From Flavobacterium sp. 270 (GTDB lineage Bacteria; Bacteroidota; Bacteroidia; Flavobacteriales; Flavobacteriaceae): a stretch of DNA of 64,000 nt. The stretch lies in contig NZ_SODM01000001.1 in the NCBI RefSeq assembly GCF_004368785.1, positions 1,116,001 to 1,180,000 on the forward strand. The letters are read 5' to 3'. The position numbers and the translations under genes were made by a program. Numbering within the stretch: position 1 is the first letter of the stretch; each line of letters opens with the position of its first letter. The notes under the pieces were generated by a model, which saw only the letters and a list, made by a program, of their open reading frames with translations, was not told the origin of the DNA and ran no database searches. Below, piece by piece: positions 50,325 to 59,412 of this stretch.

Positions 50325-51677
50325 ATGAGCACTTTCGAACAATTCAATCTTCCAAAATCACTGCAAAAAGCAATCGACGAATTAGGTTTCGTTAAACCTA
50401 CTCCGATTCAGGAAAAAACTTTTTCTGTGATTATGTCAGGTCGCGATATGATGGGAATTGCACAAACCGGTACCGGTAAAACATTTGCATATTTATTGCC
50501 ACTTCTTAAATTGTATAAGTTTACCAATACCAATACTCCAAAAATTGTAATTCTGGTTCCAACTCGTGAACTGGTTGTACAAGTTGTAGAAGAAGTTGAA
50601 AAACTGACCAAATACATGTCGGTTAAAACTCTTGGTATCTTTGGTGGAGTAAACATCAATACACAGAAAAAAGCTGTTTACGAAGGAATTGATATCTTGG
50701 TGGGAACGCCAGGAAGAACAATGGATTTGGCTTTGGACGCCGTTGTTCGTTTTGATGAAACTCAAAAATTAGTAATTGACGAGTTCGACGAAATGCTAAA
50801 CTTAGGTTTCCGTACGCAATTGACAGCTCTTTTAGCAATGATGAAAGCCAAACGTCAGAATATTTTATTTTCGGCAACAATGACTGACGAAGTTGATGCT
50901 GTTTTAAATGACTTTTTTGATTTTCCGGAAGAAGTTACATTGGCCGCATCTGGAACTCCATTAGAAAAAATCACACAAATTACTTATAACGTTCCTAACT
51001 TTAATACAAAAGTTAACTTACTGAAACACTTATTACAAACAAACGAAAGCATGGATCGTGTTTTGGTTTTTGTGAATAATAAAAAGATTTCGGATATGCT
51101 TCATACACGTATTGAAGAAGATTTTGAAGGTCAGTTTGGAGTTATTCACTCTAACAAATCTCAAAATTATCGTTTGAGTACGATGGCAGAATTTCAGGAA
51201 GGAAATTTACGCGGTTTAATTACAACCGATATTATGGCGAGAGGTTTGGATATTTCTAATATTTCGCACGTTATCAACTTTGAACTTCCGGAAGAACCGG
51301 AACTTTATATGCACAGAATTGGTCGTACAGGTCGTGCAGATGCAAGCGGAACTGCGATTAGTTTTGTAACTCCTCGTGAGGAAGAATTTAAAATTGAAGC
51401 AGAAGTTTTAATGAACACAGAACTTGAAATCACTGATTTCCCAGAAGAAGTTGAAGTTTCAGAAAAACTAATCGAACCAGAGAAAGATCGTCAGCCGATA
51501 AAATTCTTAATGAAAAAAGTGAAACTTGATGGTGATGGTGCATTTCACGAAAAAGCTAAAAAGAACAAAAAAGTAAATCTTGGAGGCCCATCAAAAACCA
51601 AAAAGAAAACACACGGTTCTGTAAATAGAAATATGTTGAAGACTAGAGATAAGAAGAGAAAAGATAAGGATAAATAG
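50325..51677 (+). CDS. DEAD-box RNA helicase with DEFD motif II
   Basis: 450 residues with the two RecA domains: Q motif FNLPKSLQKAI and TPIQEKT, motif I AQTGTGKT, Ia PTRELV, Ib TPGR, motif II VIDEFDEML, III SATMT, IV VLVFVNN, V ARGLDISNISHVINFELP, VI HRIGRTGR. Motif II reads DEFD instead of DEAD. The C-terminal 75 residues are basic (KKNKKVNLGGPSKTKKK) and should bind RNA. Likely roles are ribosome assembly or cold growth; no specific match can be named. Confidence 0.92.
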   Translation: MSTFEQFNLPKSLQKAIDELGFVKPTPIQEKTFSVIMSGRDMMGIAQTGTGKTFAYLLPLLKLYKFTNTNTPKIVILVPTRELVVQVVEEVEKLTKYMSVKTLGIFGGVNINTQKKAVYEGIDILVGTPGRTMDLALDAVVRFDETQKLVIDEFDEMLNLGFRTQLTALLAMMKAKRQNILFSATMTDEVDAVLNDFFDFPEEVTLAASGTPLEKITQITYNVPNFNTKVNLLKHLLQTNESMDRVLVFVNNKKISDMLHTRIEEDFEGQFGVIHSNKSQNYRLSTMAEFQEGNLRGLITTDIMARGLDISNISHVINFELPEEPELYMHRIGRTGRADASGTAISFVTPREEEFKIEAEVLMNTELEITDFPEEVEVSEKLIEPEKDRQPIKFLMKKVKLDGDGAFHEKAKKNKKVNLGGPSKTKKKTHGSVNRNMLKTRDKKRKDKDK

Positions 51678-51687
51678 ATTTCTTTTT

Positions 51688-51822
51688 AAGCTTCTAAGGT
51701 GCTGAGATTCTGAGTTGCTAAGTTTTTTATTCTCAATATTAAAATATAAAGGCTCAAAGATTAATTCTTTAATCTTTGAGCCTTTATATTTATCTTAGAA
51801 GCTTAGCACCTTAGAAGCTTTA
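51688..51822. repeat. Octamer array, terminator, inverted octamer array
   Basis: Left: CTAAGGTG, CTGAGATT, CTGAGTTG, CTAAG; a 17-bp terminator; right: CTTAGAAG, CTTAGCAC, CTTAGAAG. Third example of the array-terminator-array layout. Confidence 0.82.
51748..51785. terminator. Bidirectional terminator
   Basis: AAAGGCTCAAAGATTAA (51748-51764) pairs fully with 51769-51785 over a 4-nt loop. It separates the DEAD-box gene from the convergent lactonase gene. Confidence 0.88.
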
Positions 51823-51830
51823 AAAAAAAA

Positions 51831-52943
51831 CTATATCTTCGTAAAAACCAAACCAACTGGCGAACACAACTCGATTTTTTTATTGGTATCAGTAAGTTTT
51901 CCTGTTGTTTTATCTCTTTTAAAAATAATAATATCATTAGTATATTGATGTCCTACTAAAAGGTAATTTCCTGTAGGGTCAATTGCGAAATCTCTTGGGC
52001 CTTTTCCTAAAGTACTTACTTGCTCCACCAATTCTAAACTTCCGGTTTTAAGAATTTTGTAAACCGAAATCGAGTTAGCGTCTACACGGTCAGATACATA
52101 TAAAAAAGCTCCGTCAGGTGAAATTTTAATCGCTGCTGCACCAGTTCCGCCCTTAAAACCTTTAGGCAAAATACTCGTTTCTGCTACAATTTTCAAGCTT
52201 CCGCTTTTATCGTAACTTAAAGTAGTCAAAGTTCCGTCTAATTCCTGAACTAAATACACAAATTTGCCGTCTTTACTAAAAGTCAAATGTCTTGGCCCGC
52301 TTCCTTTTTTTACATCAACACTTCCTTTCAGCGTTAAGATTTCATGCGCTGCGCCAGCACTGTACTTATAAATAAAAATTTTATCCAATCCTAAATCATT
52401 CGACAATACAAACTTTTTATCTGGAGAAAACATTACCATGTGCACATGAGCCTTTTCCTGACGTGCTGCATTTGGTCCTTTACCTTCATGCTGAATTAAT
52501 TGTTGTCCTTCCGTAATACTTCCGTCGGCATTTTTCTTAAATACAGCAATGCTTCCGCCAGAATAATTGGCAACAATTACATTTTTATCATCATTAATTA
52601 AATGACAAGGATCTGCCCCTAAAGAAGCATTAGAATTTATAGGTTTTAGTTTTCCTGTTTTTGAATCATAACCAAAAGCACTTACAGCACTTTGTGTTCC
52701 GTTTTCGTTTACAGCATAAATAAATTTATTATCTGCCGAAACGGATAAATAACTAGGACTCACCACATTTTCTGAAGAATTTTTTAATGTAAATGCGCCA
52801 GTCGAGGCATCAAATTCGTAAACGTAAATTCCGTTGCTTTGACATGTGTTTGTATAAGTCCCTACCAGCAGATTAAATTTATTTTGCGCTTGGAGTGATG
52901 CACAAGATAAAGCTGAAAAAAGCACTATATATAATCTTTTCAT
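51831..52943 (-). CDS. Lactonase family (6-phosphogluconolactonase-like) beta-propeller
   Basis: 370 residues. Signal peptide to SLQAQ, so it is exported, unlike the cytosolic pentose-phosphate enzyme. Seven-bladed propeller motifs: LLVGTYTNTCQSNGIYVY, GADPCHLI, KGPNAARQEKAHVHMVMFSPD and GKGPRDFAIDPTGNYLLVGHQ. It may hydrolyse a sugar lactone in the periplasm; because it is secreted, the exact role is open. Confidence 0.83.
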   Translation of the reverse strand: MKRLYIVLFSALSCASLQAQNKFNLLVGTYTNTCQSNGIYVYEFDASTGAFTLKNSSENVVSPSYLSVSADNKFIYAVNENGTQSAVSAFGYDSKTGKLKPINSNASLGADPCHLINDDKNVIVANYSGGSIAVFKKNADGSITEGQQLIQHEGKGPNAARQEKAHVHMVMFSPDKKFVLSNDLGLDKIFIYKYSAGAAHEILTLKGSVDVKKGSGPRHLTFSKDGKFVYLVQELDGTLTTLSYDKSGSLKIVAETSILPKGFKGGTGAAAIKISPDGAFLYVSDRVDANSISVYKILKTGSLELVEQVSTLGKGPRDFAIDPTGNYLLVGHQYTNDIIIFKRDKTTGKLTDTNKKIELCSPVGLVFTKI

Positions 52944-53061
52944 ATTTTTTATTATTTTTTTAATATGCTAAAATAGGGAATATTCTTTTTAGCCCCTTTA
53001 TATTTAGTTACAAATAAAGTTACAATAGTTACATTTTTTAAACCACACTTCATTTTTAAAT

Positions 53062-53144
53062 CATATAAGTTATATAAGTTCATTCTAGTAAAATGAGTAA
53101 AAATTTGAAAGCTCGATCTTAATTGAACTTATATAACTTATATG
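53062..53144. repeat. CATATAAGTTATATAAG palindrome
   Basis: 21-nt arms (53062-53082 and 53124-53144) are perfect reverse complements around a 41-nt loop. Both this and the element at 34917-35045 contain ATAAGT-ATATAA cores and GATCTTAATT. It lies upstream of the BatA gene. Confidence 0.78.
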
Positions 53145-53180
53145 GTTAAAATAAAAAAACAAATTTGTATTTTTGACCAG

Positions 53181-53188
53181 TATCTTTG
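53181..53188 (+). promoter_or_regulatory. -7 box (TATCTTTG) of the BatA gene
   Basis: TATCTTTG matches TAnnTTTG and lies 38 nt before the ATG at 53227. It lies inside the longer open frame that begins at 53173, which argues for the later start. Confidence 0.45.
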
Positions 53189-53226
53189 TGAAAGGCAAAC
53201 TTTACGAAGTAAAAATCGAGGCCATA

Positions 53227-55155
53227 ATGCATTTTAAACAACCCGAAATTCTATACTTTCTGTTTTTATTGATTGTTCCTATTTTGGTTCATTTATTTCA
53301 ATTACGACGCTTTAAAACTTCCTTTTTTACCAATGTCCGCTTCTTAAAAGAACTTGCGGTTCAGACCCGTAAGAGTTCAAAAATCAAAAAACGATTATTA
53401 TTAGCAACACGTTTATTACTCCTTACGTGTGTTATATTGGCTTTTGCACAACCTTTTTTTGAAGCCAAAGACAGTAAAAATGCAACAAACGAAATGTATA
53501 TTGTTTTAGACAATTCGTTTAGTATGCAGGCTAAAGGAAAAAAAGGTGAATTGCTAAAACGTGCCGTTCAGGAATTATTAGAAAATACTCCAGAAACTGC
53601 TCAATTTTCATTGCTTACCAATACCGAAAACTATTGGAATACTGATATAAAATCATCCAAAAGTGCTTTACAAAACTTAAATTACAGTGCGACTCCGTTT
53701 GAGCTTTCATCAATTATGGCAAAAATAAAAGCACACAAATCGGCTCATAAAAAAGACATTGTAATTATTACAGATGCTGTTGGCTTGGCTGAAAAAGATG
53801 TCAAAAACATTGATTCTGAAGACAAACCATATTTCATAATTCCAGAAGCAGAACAAAAAAACAATATCGCGATTGATAGTGTTTACATCAATCAGACTTT
53901 AGAAAACTTTTACGAAATCAGTGTAAACTTATCGGCTTATGGCGAAGATTTCAAACCTGTTTCGATGGCGCTTTACAATCAAAATAAACTGATTGCCAAA
54001 ACAATTATCAAGTTTGATGCTAAGAAAAATAAAATCAATTTTACGATTCCAAAAGAAGCATTTCACGGATATGTAACTATTGACGACAATGGTTTGAGTT
54101 ACGACAACAAACTTTATTTTAGTATTTCGAAAACTAAAAAAACGAATGTAATTAGTATTGGAGATCCTGAAAAAAGTAATTTCTTATCCAGAATTTACAC
54201 TTCAGCTGAATTTGATTATCATAATTATGCTATCAGCAGTTTAGATTATAATAGCTTAGAAAAACAGAATACTATTATTTTAAATGAATTAGAAGAAGTT
54301 CCGCAAGCTTTACAGACCACTTTAAAAGCATTTGTTTCTAAAGGTGGTAATTTAGTTATCATTCCTTCTGGAAAATCTTCGGTTTCTAATCTAAATACTT
54401 TTTTAGGCAATTTTGGAAAAATTCAGTTTAAAAATCTTGAAACCAAAAACAAATTGATTACCAAAATCAATTTTGATCATCCGTTGTTTTCTGGTGTTTT
54501 TGAAAATAAAATCACGAATTTTCAATACCCAAAAACTAATTCATCATTTGATGTTTTAAGTTCGTATCCTGCGGTTTTATCATATGATGATCAAACGCCG
54601 TTTGTAACTGCAATTCAAAATCCAGTTTCTGGAATTACCGTTTTTACTGCGCCAATAAATGCAGTAAATTCAAACTTTCAGCAATCGCCGTTGATTGTAC
54701 CCCTTTTCTATAAAATGGGACAGAACAATCAAAAAACAGGTGTAAATGCATTGACAATTGGCAATAATCAACCTTATTTTGTGGATGTTTTATTGACTAA
54801 AGATGCTATTTTGGAAGTAAAAGGAAATGATGATTCTTTTATTCCGATTCAACAAATATTAAATAATAAAGTCAAATTAACATTTAATGATTTTCCTGAA
54901 ACGGCTGGAAATTACAGCGTTTTTGATAAAAAAGAATGGGTAGAAAACCTAAGTTTCAATTATAACCGAAGCGAAAGTGATTTAAGCCAAGTCAATACAA
55001 ATGTTGTTTCTGATTTTAAAACCGCCGATACTATTTCTACTATATTTAATACGCTGCAAACTGAGCGAACCGACAGCCAAATTTGGAAATGGTTTGTTAT
55101 CTTTGCACTGTTATTTTTAGCATTAGAAATGGCAATTATAAAATTTGTAAAATAG
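53227..55155 (+). CDS. BatA-domain membrane protein
   Basis: 642 residues from the ATG at 53227. The N-terminal BatA domain has PEILYFLFLLIVPILVHLF (helix 1), TNVRFLKEL and a second helix near 55-75, followed by a VWA-like part (YIVLDNSFSM, an incomplete MIDAS) and a large periplasmic region; a last helix ends the protein at WKWFVIFALLFLALEMAIIKFVK. In Bacteroidetes such genes belong to Bat loci linked to aerotolerance; no batB-E lie here. It is followed by the dihydroorotase-like gene after about 100 nt. Confidence 0.87.
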   Translation: MHFKQPEILYFLFLLIVPILVHLFQLRRFKTSFFTNVRFLKELAVQTRKSSKIKKRLLLATRLLLLTCVILAFAQPFFEAKDSKNATNEMYIVLDNSFSMQAKGKKGELLKRAVQELLENTPETAQFSLLTNTENYWNTDIKSSKSALQNLNYSATPFELSSIMAKIKAHKSAHKKDIVIITDAVGLAEKDVKNIDSEDKPYFIIPEAEQKNNIAIDSVYINQTLENFYEISVNLSAYGEDFKPVSMALYNQNKLIAKTIIKFDAKKNKINFTIPKEAFHGYVTIDDNGLSYDNKLYFSISKTKKTNVISIGDPEKSNFLSRIYTSAEFDYHNYAISSLDYNSLEKQNTIILNELEEVPQALQTTLKAFVSKGGNLVIIPSGKSSVSNLNTFLGNFGKIQFKNLETKNKLITKINFDHPLFSGVFENKITNFQYPKTNSSFDVLSSYPAVLSYDDQTPFVTAIQNPVSGITVFTAPINAVNSNFQQSPLIVPLFYKMGQNNQKTGVNALTIGNNQPYFVDVLLTKDAILEVKGNDDSFIPIQQILNNKVKLTFNDFPETAGNYSVFDKKEWVENLSFNYNRSESDLSQVNTNVVSDFKTADTISTIFNTLQTERTDSQIWKWFVIFALLFLALEMAIIKFVK

Positions 55156-55160
55156 TTTTT

Positions 55161-55210
55161 ACCATTAAGAGTACTAAGCTTTTCCTTTATTAACTTAATT
55201 ACTTAATGGT
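55161..55210. repeat. Hairpin with octamer-like units after the BatA gene
   Basis: ACCATTAAG (55161-55169) and CTTAATGGT (55202-55210) form 9-bp arms; CTAAG and CTTAATTA units lie between. A weak relative of the octamer arrays. Confidence 0.4.
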
Positions 55211-55258
55211 TTAAGAAAATTAAGATTAATGTTTCAATTAAAATAAATTTCTCTATAT

Positions 55259-56509
55259 ATGAAAATAATCATCAAAAGCGCCAAAATTATCGACTCTCAA
55301 AGTCCGTTTCACAATCAGACCGTTGATCTTTTAATTGCAGATGGTTTAATCGAAAAAATTGGGGTTTCACTTCCTAATGACGATGCAGAAATAGTACGTT
55401 TTGATGATCTTCATGTTTCTCAAGGCTGGTTTGACAGCAGTGTTTCTTTTGGAGAACCTGGTTACGAAGACAGAGAAACTATTGCAAACGGATTGAATGT
55501 GGCTGCAAAAAGCGGTTTTACCGCAGTAGGTTTACAACCTAACTCCTTCCCTGTTATCGACAACCAATCTCAGGTAAATTTTGTAAAAAACAAAGCAAAT
55601 GGTTTTGCAACCGAAATTTTTCCTATTGGAGCTTTGACAAAAGCCAGCGAAGGAAAAGATATGGCTGAACTTTTTGACATGAAAAAAGCCGGAGCAATTG
55701 CTTTTGGAGATTACAATAAAAGTCTTGACAATGCCAATCTGCTTAAAATTGCTTTGCAATACGTACAGGATTTTGATGGTTTGGTAATTGTTTATTCGCA
55801 AGATCCAAACATTAAAGGAAATGGTGTTGCCAATGAAGGAATTGTTTCTACAAGATTAGGACTTAAAGGAATTCCGAATCTAGCTGAGGAACTGCAAATA
55901 TCCAGAAACTTATTTTTATTAGAATATACGGGAGGAAAACTTCATATTCCGACAATTTCTACAGCCAAATCGGTTCAATTGATTAGAGAAGCTAAAGCGA
56001 AAGGTTTAAATCTTACCTGTAGCGCTGCTGTTCATCATTTGGTTTTGACTGATGAAAAATTAGACGGTTTTGATACTCGTTTTAAAGTTACGCCGCCGTT
56101 ACGTACCGAAGTTGACAGACAAGCTTTATTAAACGGAATTGCTGATGGAACTATCGATATGATTACTTCAGATCATAATCCGATTGATATTGAATTTAAA
56201 AAAATGGAATTTGATACGGCTAAAAACGGAACTATTGGACTTGAAAGTGCTTTTGGAGCTTTATTAACGGTTTTACCATTAGAAACTGTAATTGCAAAAT
56301 TAACTTCTGGAAAAGCGGTTTTTGGTCTTGAAAATAATACTATTGAAGAAGGTGCAAAAGCTAATTTTACATTTTTTACACCAGAAGGAAAATCAACTTT
56401 TACGAAAGAAAATATTCTTTCAAAATCTAAAAATTCTGCTTTTTTAGGAACTGAAATTAAAGGTTCGGTTTATGGAATTTTGAATCAAAATCAACTTGTT
56501 ACTAAATAA
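55259..56509 (+). CDS. Dihydroorotase-like amidohydrolase lacking most metal ligands (PyrX-like)
   Basis: 416 residues of the dihydroorotase fold. The usual D-x-H-x-H after the first beta strand is D59-S-S-V-S here; the HxxD histidine is replaced in VIVYSQD; the second histidine of LHIAHVST is replaced in LHIPTIST; only TSDHNP keeps the catalytic Asp. An active bi-zinc dihydroorotase therefore looks impossible. This resembles PyrX-type non-catalytic partners of aspartate carbamoyltransferase, although no pyrB is adjacent. A different role in envelope or nucleotide metabolism cannot be excluded. The next gene starts 4 nt after the stop. Confidence 0.85.
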   Translation: MKIIIKSAKIIDSQSPFHNQTVDLLIADGLIEKIGVSLPNDDAEIVRFDDLHVSQGWFDSSVSFGEPGYEDRETIANGLNVAAKSGFTAVGLQPNSFPVIDNQSQVNFVKNKANGFATEIFPIGALTKASEGKDMAELFDMKKAGAIAFGDYNKSLDNANLLKIALQYVQDFDGLVIVYSQDPNIKGNGVANEGIVSTRLGLKGIPNLAEELQISRNLFLLEYTGGKLHIPTISTAKSVQLIREAKAKGLNLTCSAAVHHLVLTDEKLDGFDTRFKVTPPLRTEVDRQALLNGIADGTIDMITSDHNPIDIEFKKMEFDTAKNGTIGLESAFGALLTVLPLETVIAKLTSGKAVFGLENNTIEEGAKANFTFFTPEGKSTFTKENILSKSKNSAFLGTEIKGSVYGILNQNQLVTK

Positions 56510-56513
56510 TAAA

Positions 56514-56840
56514 ATGAATAATACAATCGACGAAGGCAAATCTATTGCAATCACCAGTTATATTTTAATCGTTGGCGTATTGATTGCTATGTCAATGAAC
56601 TCTGAAAACAAAAATTCCTTTGCTTCATTTCATATTCGTCAGGCTTTAGGACTATCGCTTACTTTTATTTCTTTTGGAGCGCTGACCAGCAATTTTGACA
56701 GCTTTTTTATCACGTTTCCAATGTGGATTTGTGTTTCTATTTTGTGGGGTTATGGCATTTTTAGTGCTATTCAAGGTCAAACTAGACCAATTCCTTTGGT
56801 TGGTGGATTATTTCAGAAATGGTTTAAAAGTATCGGATAG
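56514..56840 (+). CDS. DUF4870-like small membrane protein
   Basis: 108 residues from the ATG at 56514 (the longer frame begins at a TTG at 56496, inside the upstream gene). Three hydrophobic segments, with FASFHIRQALGLSLTFIS and QTRPIPLVGGLFQKWFK at the end; this fits the DUF4870/TIM-barrel-free small transmembrane class. Function unknown. Close spacing implies co-expression with the dihydroorotase-like gene. Confidence 0.68.
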   Translation: MNNTIDEGKSIAITSYILIVGVLIAMSMNSENKNSFASFHIRQALGLSLTFISFGALTSNFDSFFITFPMWICVSILWGYGIFSAIQGQTRPIPLVGGLFQKWFKSIG

Positions 56841-56879
56841 ATCAATTTCAAATTTTTAAATTCCAAATTCCAACTCGAT

Positions 56880-56912
56880 AACTTTGTCAAAGTTTAAAAC
56901 TTTGACAAAGTT
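56880..56912. repeat. 33-nt palindrome
   Basis: AACTTTGTCAAAGTTT (56880-56895), one central A, then its exact complement (56897-56912). No T run follows on the plus strand, so it may be a repeat rather than a terminator; it lies 47 nt before the hydrolase ATG. Confidence 0.6.
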
Positions 56913-56958
56913 CAGCTAAACCTAACAACTCTTAACTTATAACTCATCATTTCCGGCA

Positions 56959-57609
56959 ATGAATCTATCTTTAGAATATAAAATACAAGCACCAAAAGTA
57001 ATCTTAGACAAAAATCCCGTTTTGCTTTTATTACACGGTTATGGAAGTAACGAAGCTGATTTATTTTCGTTTGCTACAGAACTTCCAGATAACTATTATA
57101 TCATTTCTGCGAGAGCGCCTTATGATTTGCAATACGGAGCTTATGCTTGGTACGCTATCAATTTTGATGCTGATCAAAACAAATTTTCAGATAACGAACA
57201 AGCTAAAAGTTCACGTGATTTAATCGCAAAATTTATTGACGAATTAGTTGCTAATTATCCTATTGATGCTAATAATGTTACTTTAGTTGGTTTTAGCCAA
57301 GGTTCTATTTTAAGTTATTCCGTTGCGCTTTCTTATCCTGAAAAAATACAGCGAGTAGTCGCAATGAGCGGTTATTTTAATGAAGAAATTATTAAAGAAG
57401 GTTTTGAAAATAATGATTTTTCAAACTTGAGAATCTTCGCTTCTCACGGAACTGTAGATCAGGTTATTCCGGTTGATTGGGCTAGAAAAACACCTGCTAT
57501 TTTAGAGAAATTGAATATTCCGGTAGTTTATAAAGAATATCCTGTTGGCCATGGAGTTGCGCCACAAAATTTCTTTGATTTTAAAAATTGGCTGGAAAAA
57601 CATAATTAA
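56959..57609 (+). CDS. Alpha/beta hydrolase (phospholipase/carboxylesterase type)
   Basis: 216 residues. LLLLHGYGSNEADL (oxyanion region), nucleophile Ser in GFSQGSILSY, Asp in SHGTVDQVIP and His in VGHGVAPQNF. The family includes acyl-protein thioesterases and small-molecule esterases. There is no signal peptide. The next gene starts 3 nt after the stop. Confidence 0.88.
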   Translation: MNLSLEYKIQAPKVILDKNPVLLLLHGYGSNEADLFSFATELPDNYYIISARAPYDLQYGAYAWYAINFDADQNKFSDNEQAKSSRDLIAKFIDELVANYPIDANNVTLVGFSQGSILSYSVALSYPEKIQRVVAMSGYFNEEIIKEGFENNDFSNLRIFASHGTVDQVIPVDWARKTPAILEKLNIPVVYKEYPVGHGVAPQNFFDFKNWLEKHN

Positions 57610-57612
57610 ATT

Positions 57613-58203
57613 ATGAAATCATTATTATCTATTTTTTTTCTTTTACAAGTATCATTTTGTTTTTCTCAGACTTATTATGGTCAAATTATTAATAAAGAGA
57701 ATGATACTTTAAATGTACAGATTTCGATAAAAGGAAATATGATTTTTAAAAATAATAAAATATTATCTCTTCAAGAAAAAATCACGGTTATAGAAAATGG
57801 AACTTCAAAAGATTATTATCCAAAAGATCTAAAATCTTTTAAGATTAAAATGGAAGATAAAAAAGCTGTGACATATGACAATATTAATGATAGCATTTTC
57901 GGAGAAAGATGGTATTCGAAAAAAGTAAAGCTTTATTATACGCTTATAAAAGTTGAAACAAGGCAAAGTCCTTATTTTGCTATATATAGAGTGTTTTTGA
58001 TTAAAAAACCTGGTCAGGAAAAAGTAACTAACTTAATTCCAAATGGGTTTAGCAGGTTAATTACACAAAAAGAAATGTTAGAAAAATTTACTGACTGCCC
58101 TATCTTATATGATAAAATCAAAACTGATGAAATTAAAATTAAAAATGAGGATGCATTAGTAAATTTTATTATTGATTACGAGAAAAATTGTTTTAGCAAT
58201 TAA
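57613..58203 (+). CDS. Hypothetical secreted protein, 196 residues
   Basis: Signal peptide to FCFSQ; then a Lys/Asn/Ile-rich region with several beta strands (YYGQIINKENDTLNVQISIKG at the start). Two Cys at the end (FTDCPILY, YEKNCFSN) could form a disulphide. No family recognised. It begins 3 nt after the hydrolase and is followed after 14 nt by a cysteine hydrolase gene. Confidence 0.62.
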   Translation: MKSLLSIFFLLQVSFCFSQTYYGQIINKENDTLNVQISIKGNMIFKNNKILSLQEKITVIENGTSKDYYPKDLKSFKIKMEDKKAVTYDNINDSIFGERWYSKKVKLYYTLIKVETRQSPYFAIYRVFLIKKPGQEKVTNLIPNGFSRLITQKEMLEKFTDCPILYDKIKTDEIKIKNEDALVNFIIDYEKNCFSN

Positions 58204-58217
58204 AAAATCTATTAAAA

Positions 58218-58787
58218 ATGAGCTTTACAAAACTTGATAATCCCGCATTAATTTTAATTGATATTCAAAAAGGATTTCTTGATACTTCATATTGGGGCGG
58301 AGATAGAAATAATACAAATGCTGAAGAAAAAGCCGGAGAACTTCTGAAAATATGGAGAAGTAAAAACCTTCCGATTTTTCATGTTCAGCATTGTTCTTCT
58401 AATCCAAATTCAATTTTAAATGAAACTCACGCTGGAAATGATTTTCAAGATGTTGTAAAACCTCTACAAGGTGAAATCATCATTAAAAAGAATGTAAACA
58501 GTGCTTTTATCGGAACGAACTTAAAAGAGTTATTGGATAATGCTAAAATTACAAATCTTGTTATTATAGGTTTAACAACAGATCATTGTATTTCTACAAC
58601 TACAAGAATGGCAGGAAACTTTGGTTATAATGTTTATTTGGTTTCTGATGCTACAGCAACTTTCAACAAAAAAGGAATAAATGGCGAAAATTTCTCTGCA
58701 GAAATAATTCACCAAACAGCTTTAGCAAGTTTAAATGAAGAATTTGCTACAGTTGTAACTACTGACTTTATCAAAGATATTATTTAG
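58218..58787 (+). CDS. Cysteine hydrolase (isochorismatase-like)
   Basis: 189 residues. Catalytic triad: Asp in ILIDIQKGFLD, Lys in IIIKKNVNSAF and Cys in LTTDHCISTT, with the cis-peptide region before it. Relatives hydrolyse nicotinamide, N-carbamoyl compounds or isochorismate; which one applies here is unknown. Confidence 0.87.
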   Translation: MSFTKLDNPALILIDIQKGFLDTSYWGGDRNNTNAEEKAGELLKIWRSKNLPIFHVQHCSSNPNSILNETHAGNDFQDVVKPLQGEIIIKKNVNSAFIGTNLKELLDNAKITNLVIIGLTTDHCISTTTRMAGNFGYNVYLVSDATATFNKKGINGENFSAEIIHQTALASLNEEFATVVTTDFIKDII

Positions 58788-58820
58788 TTTCTCTGTCTTT
58801 GTCACAATAAAAATGATTTT

Positions 58821-58887
58821 TCTCTCGCAGATTTAGCAGATCAAGCAGATAAAAAAATCCCGCAAAATCTGCCAGATCTGCGAGAAC
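58821..58887. repeat. CTCGCAGAT imperfect hairpin
   Basis: TCTCGCAGATTTAGCAGAT on the left pairs imperfectly with ATCTGCCAGATCTGCGAGA on the right. The left arm is a copy of the repeat at 36081-36110. Confidence 0.6.
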
Positions 58888-58932
58888 CAAAATTGGAATT
58901 TGGAATTTTAAAAAATTGGAATTTCACTAAAC

Positions 58933-59358
58933 TTATTGTCCAGTGTAAATAATCTTTCCAGCTTTCTTTAAAACATAACCTTTCCAAGGAATTAGCTGTA
59001 AATCATCTTTTATCCAAGAATCGCCTTCGGATTTTCTTTCTAAAGTGATGGATTCTTTTTGAGTATCGAGAAAAAGTTCGGCTTTGTTTCCATCAAAAAT
59101 TACATATGCAACTGTTGTATAAGTTTTACCATCTTCGGCGTGAGTTAATTTCGTTCCGATTTCAAAAAGTCGAACGCATTCTTTTTTGAGAATTGACCAC
59201 GTATAACCTGCTGAACCTTTGCATCCGTGTGCATCTGCATCTCCGCCTACAAGTTTTGGTTTGGCTTCTTCTTTTATCGTTTTAGTTTCCTGAGAAACCT
59301 TTTTCGCGCAGGAAAAAGAAAGTGTGATAAGAATCGAAAATAAAATTAGCTTTTTCAT
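58933..59358 (-). CDS. Hypothetical lipoprotein, 141 residues
   Basis: Signal peptide with lipobox LSFSC, Cys17. A mature domain with DAHGCKGSAGYTWSILKKECVRL (two Cys, probably disulphide) and GTKLTHAEDGKTYTTVAYVIFDGNKAELFL resembles the small periplasmic class rich in beta strands. Function unknown. Confidence 0.65.
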   Translation of the reverse strand: MKKLILFSILITLSFSCAKKVSQETKTIKEEAKPKLVGGDADAHGCKGSAGYTWSILKKECVRLFEIGTKLTHAEDGKTYTTVAYVIFDGNKAELFLDTQKESITLERKSEGDSWIKDDLQLIPWKGYVLKKAGKIIYTGQ

Positions 59359-59385
59359 AGTCCTATTTAAATTTTAAAGGCAAAA

Positions 59386-59412
59386 AAAAATAGGATTTAA
59401 AATCCTATTTTT
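59386..59412. terminator. Hairpin between two minus-strand genes
   Basis: AAAAATAGGATTT (59386-59398) and AAATCCTATTTTT (59400-59412) are perfect arms around one base. It terminates the 59405-59908 gene; the stop codon of that gene lies in the right arm. Confidence 0.82.

Noticed and set aside
50325..51677. DEFD in place of DEAD taken as a damaged helicase.
   Set aside because: All other motifs are intact and the two catalytic acidic residues D and E are kept, so it should be active; it is a sequence variant only.
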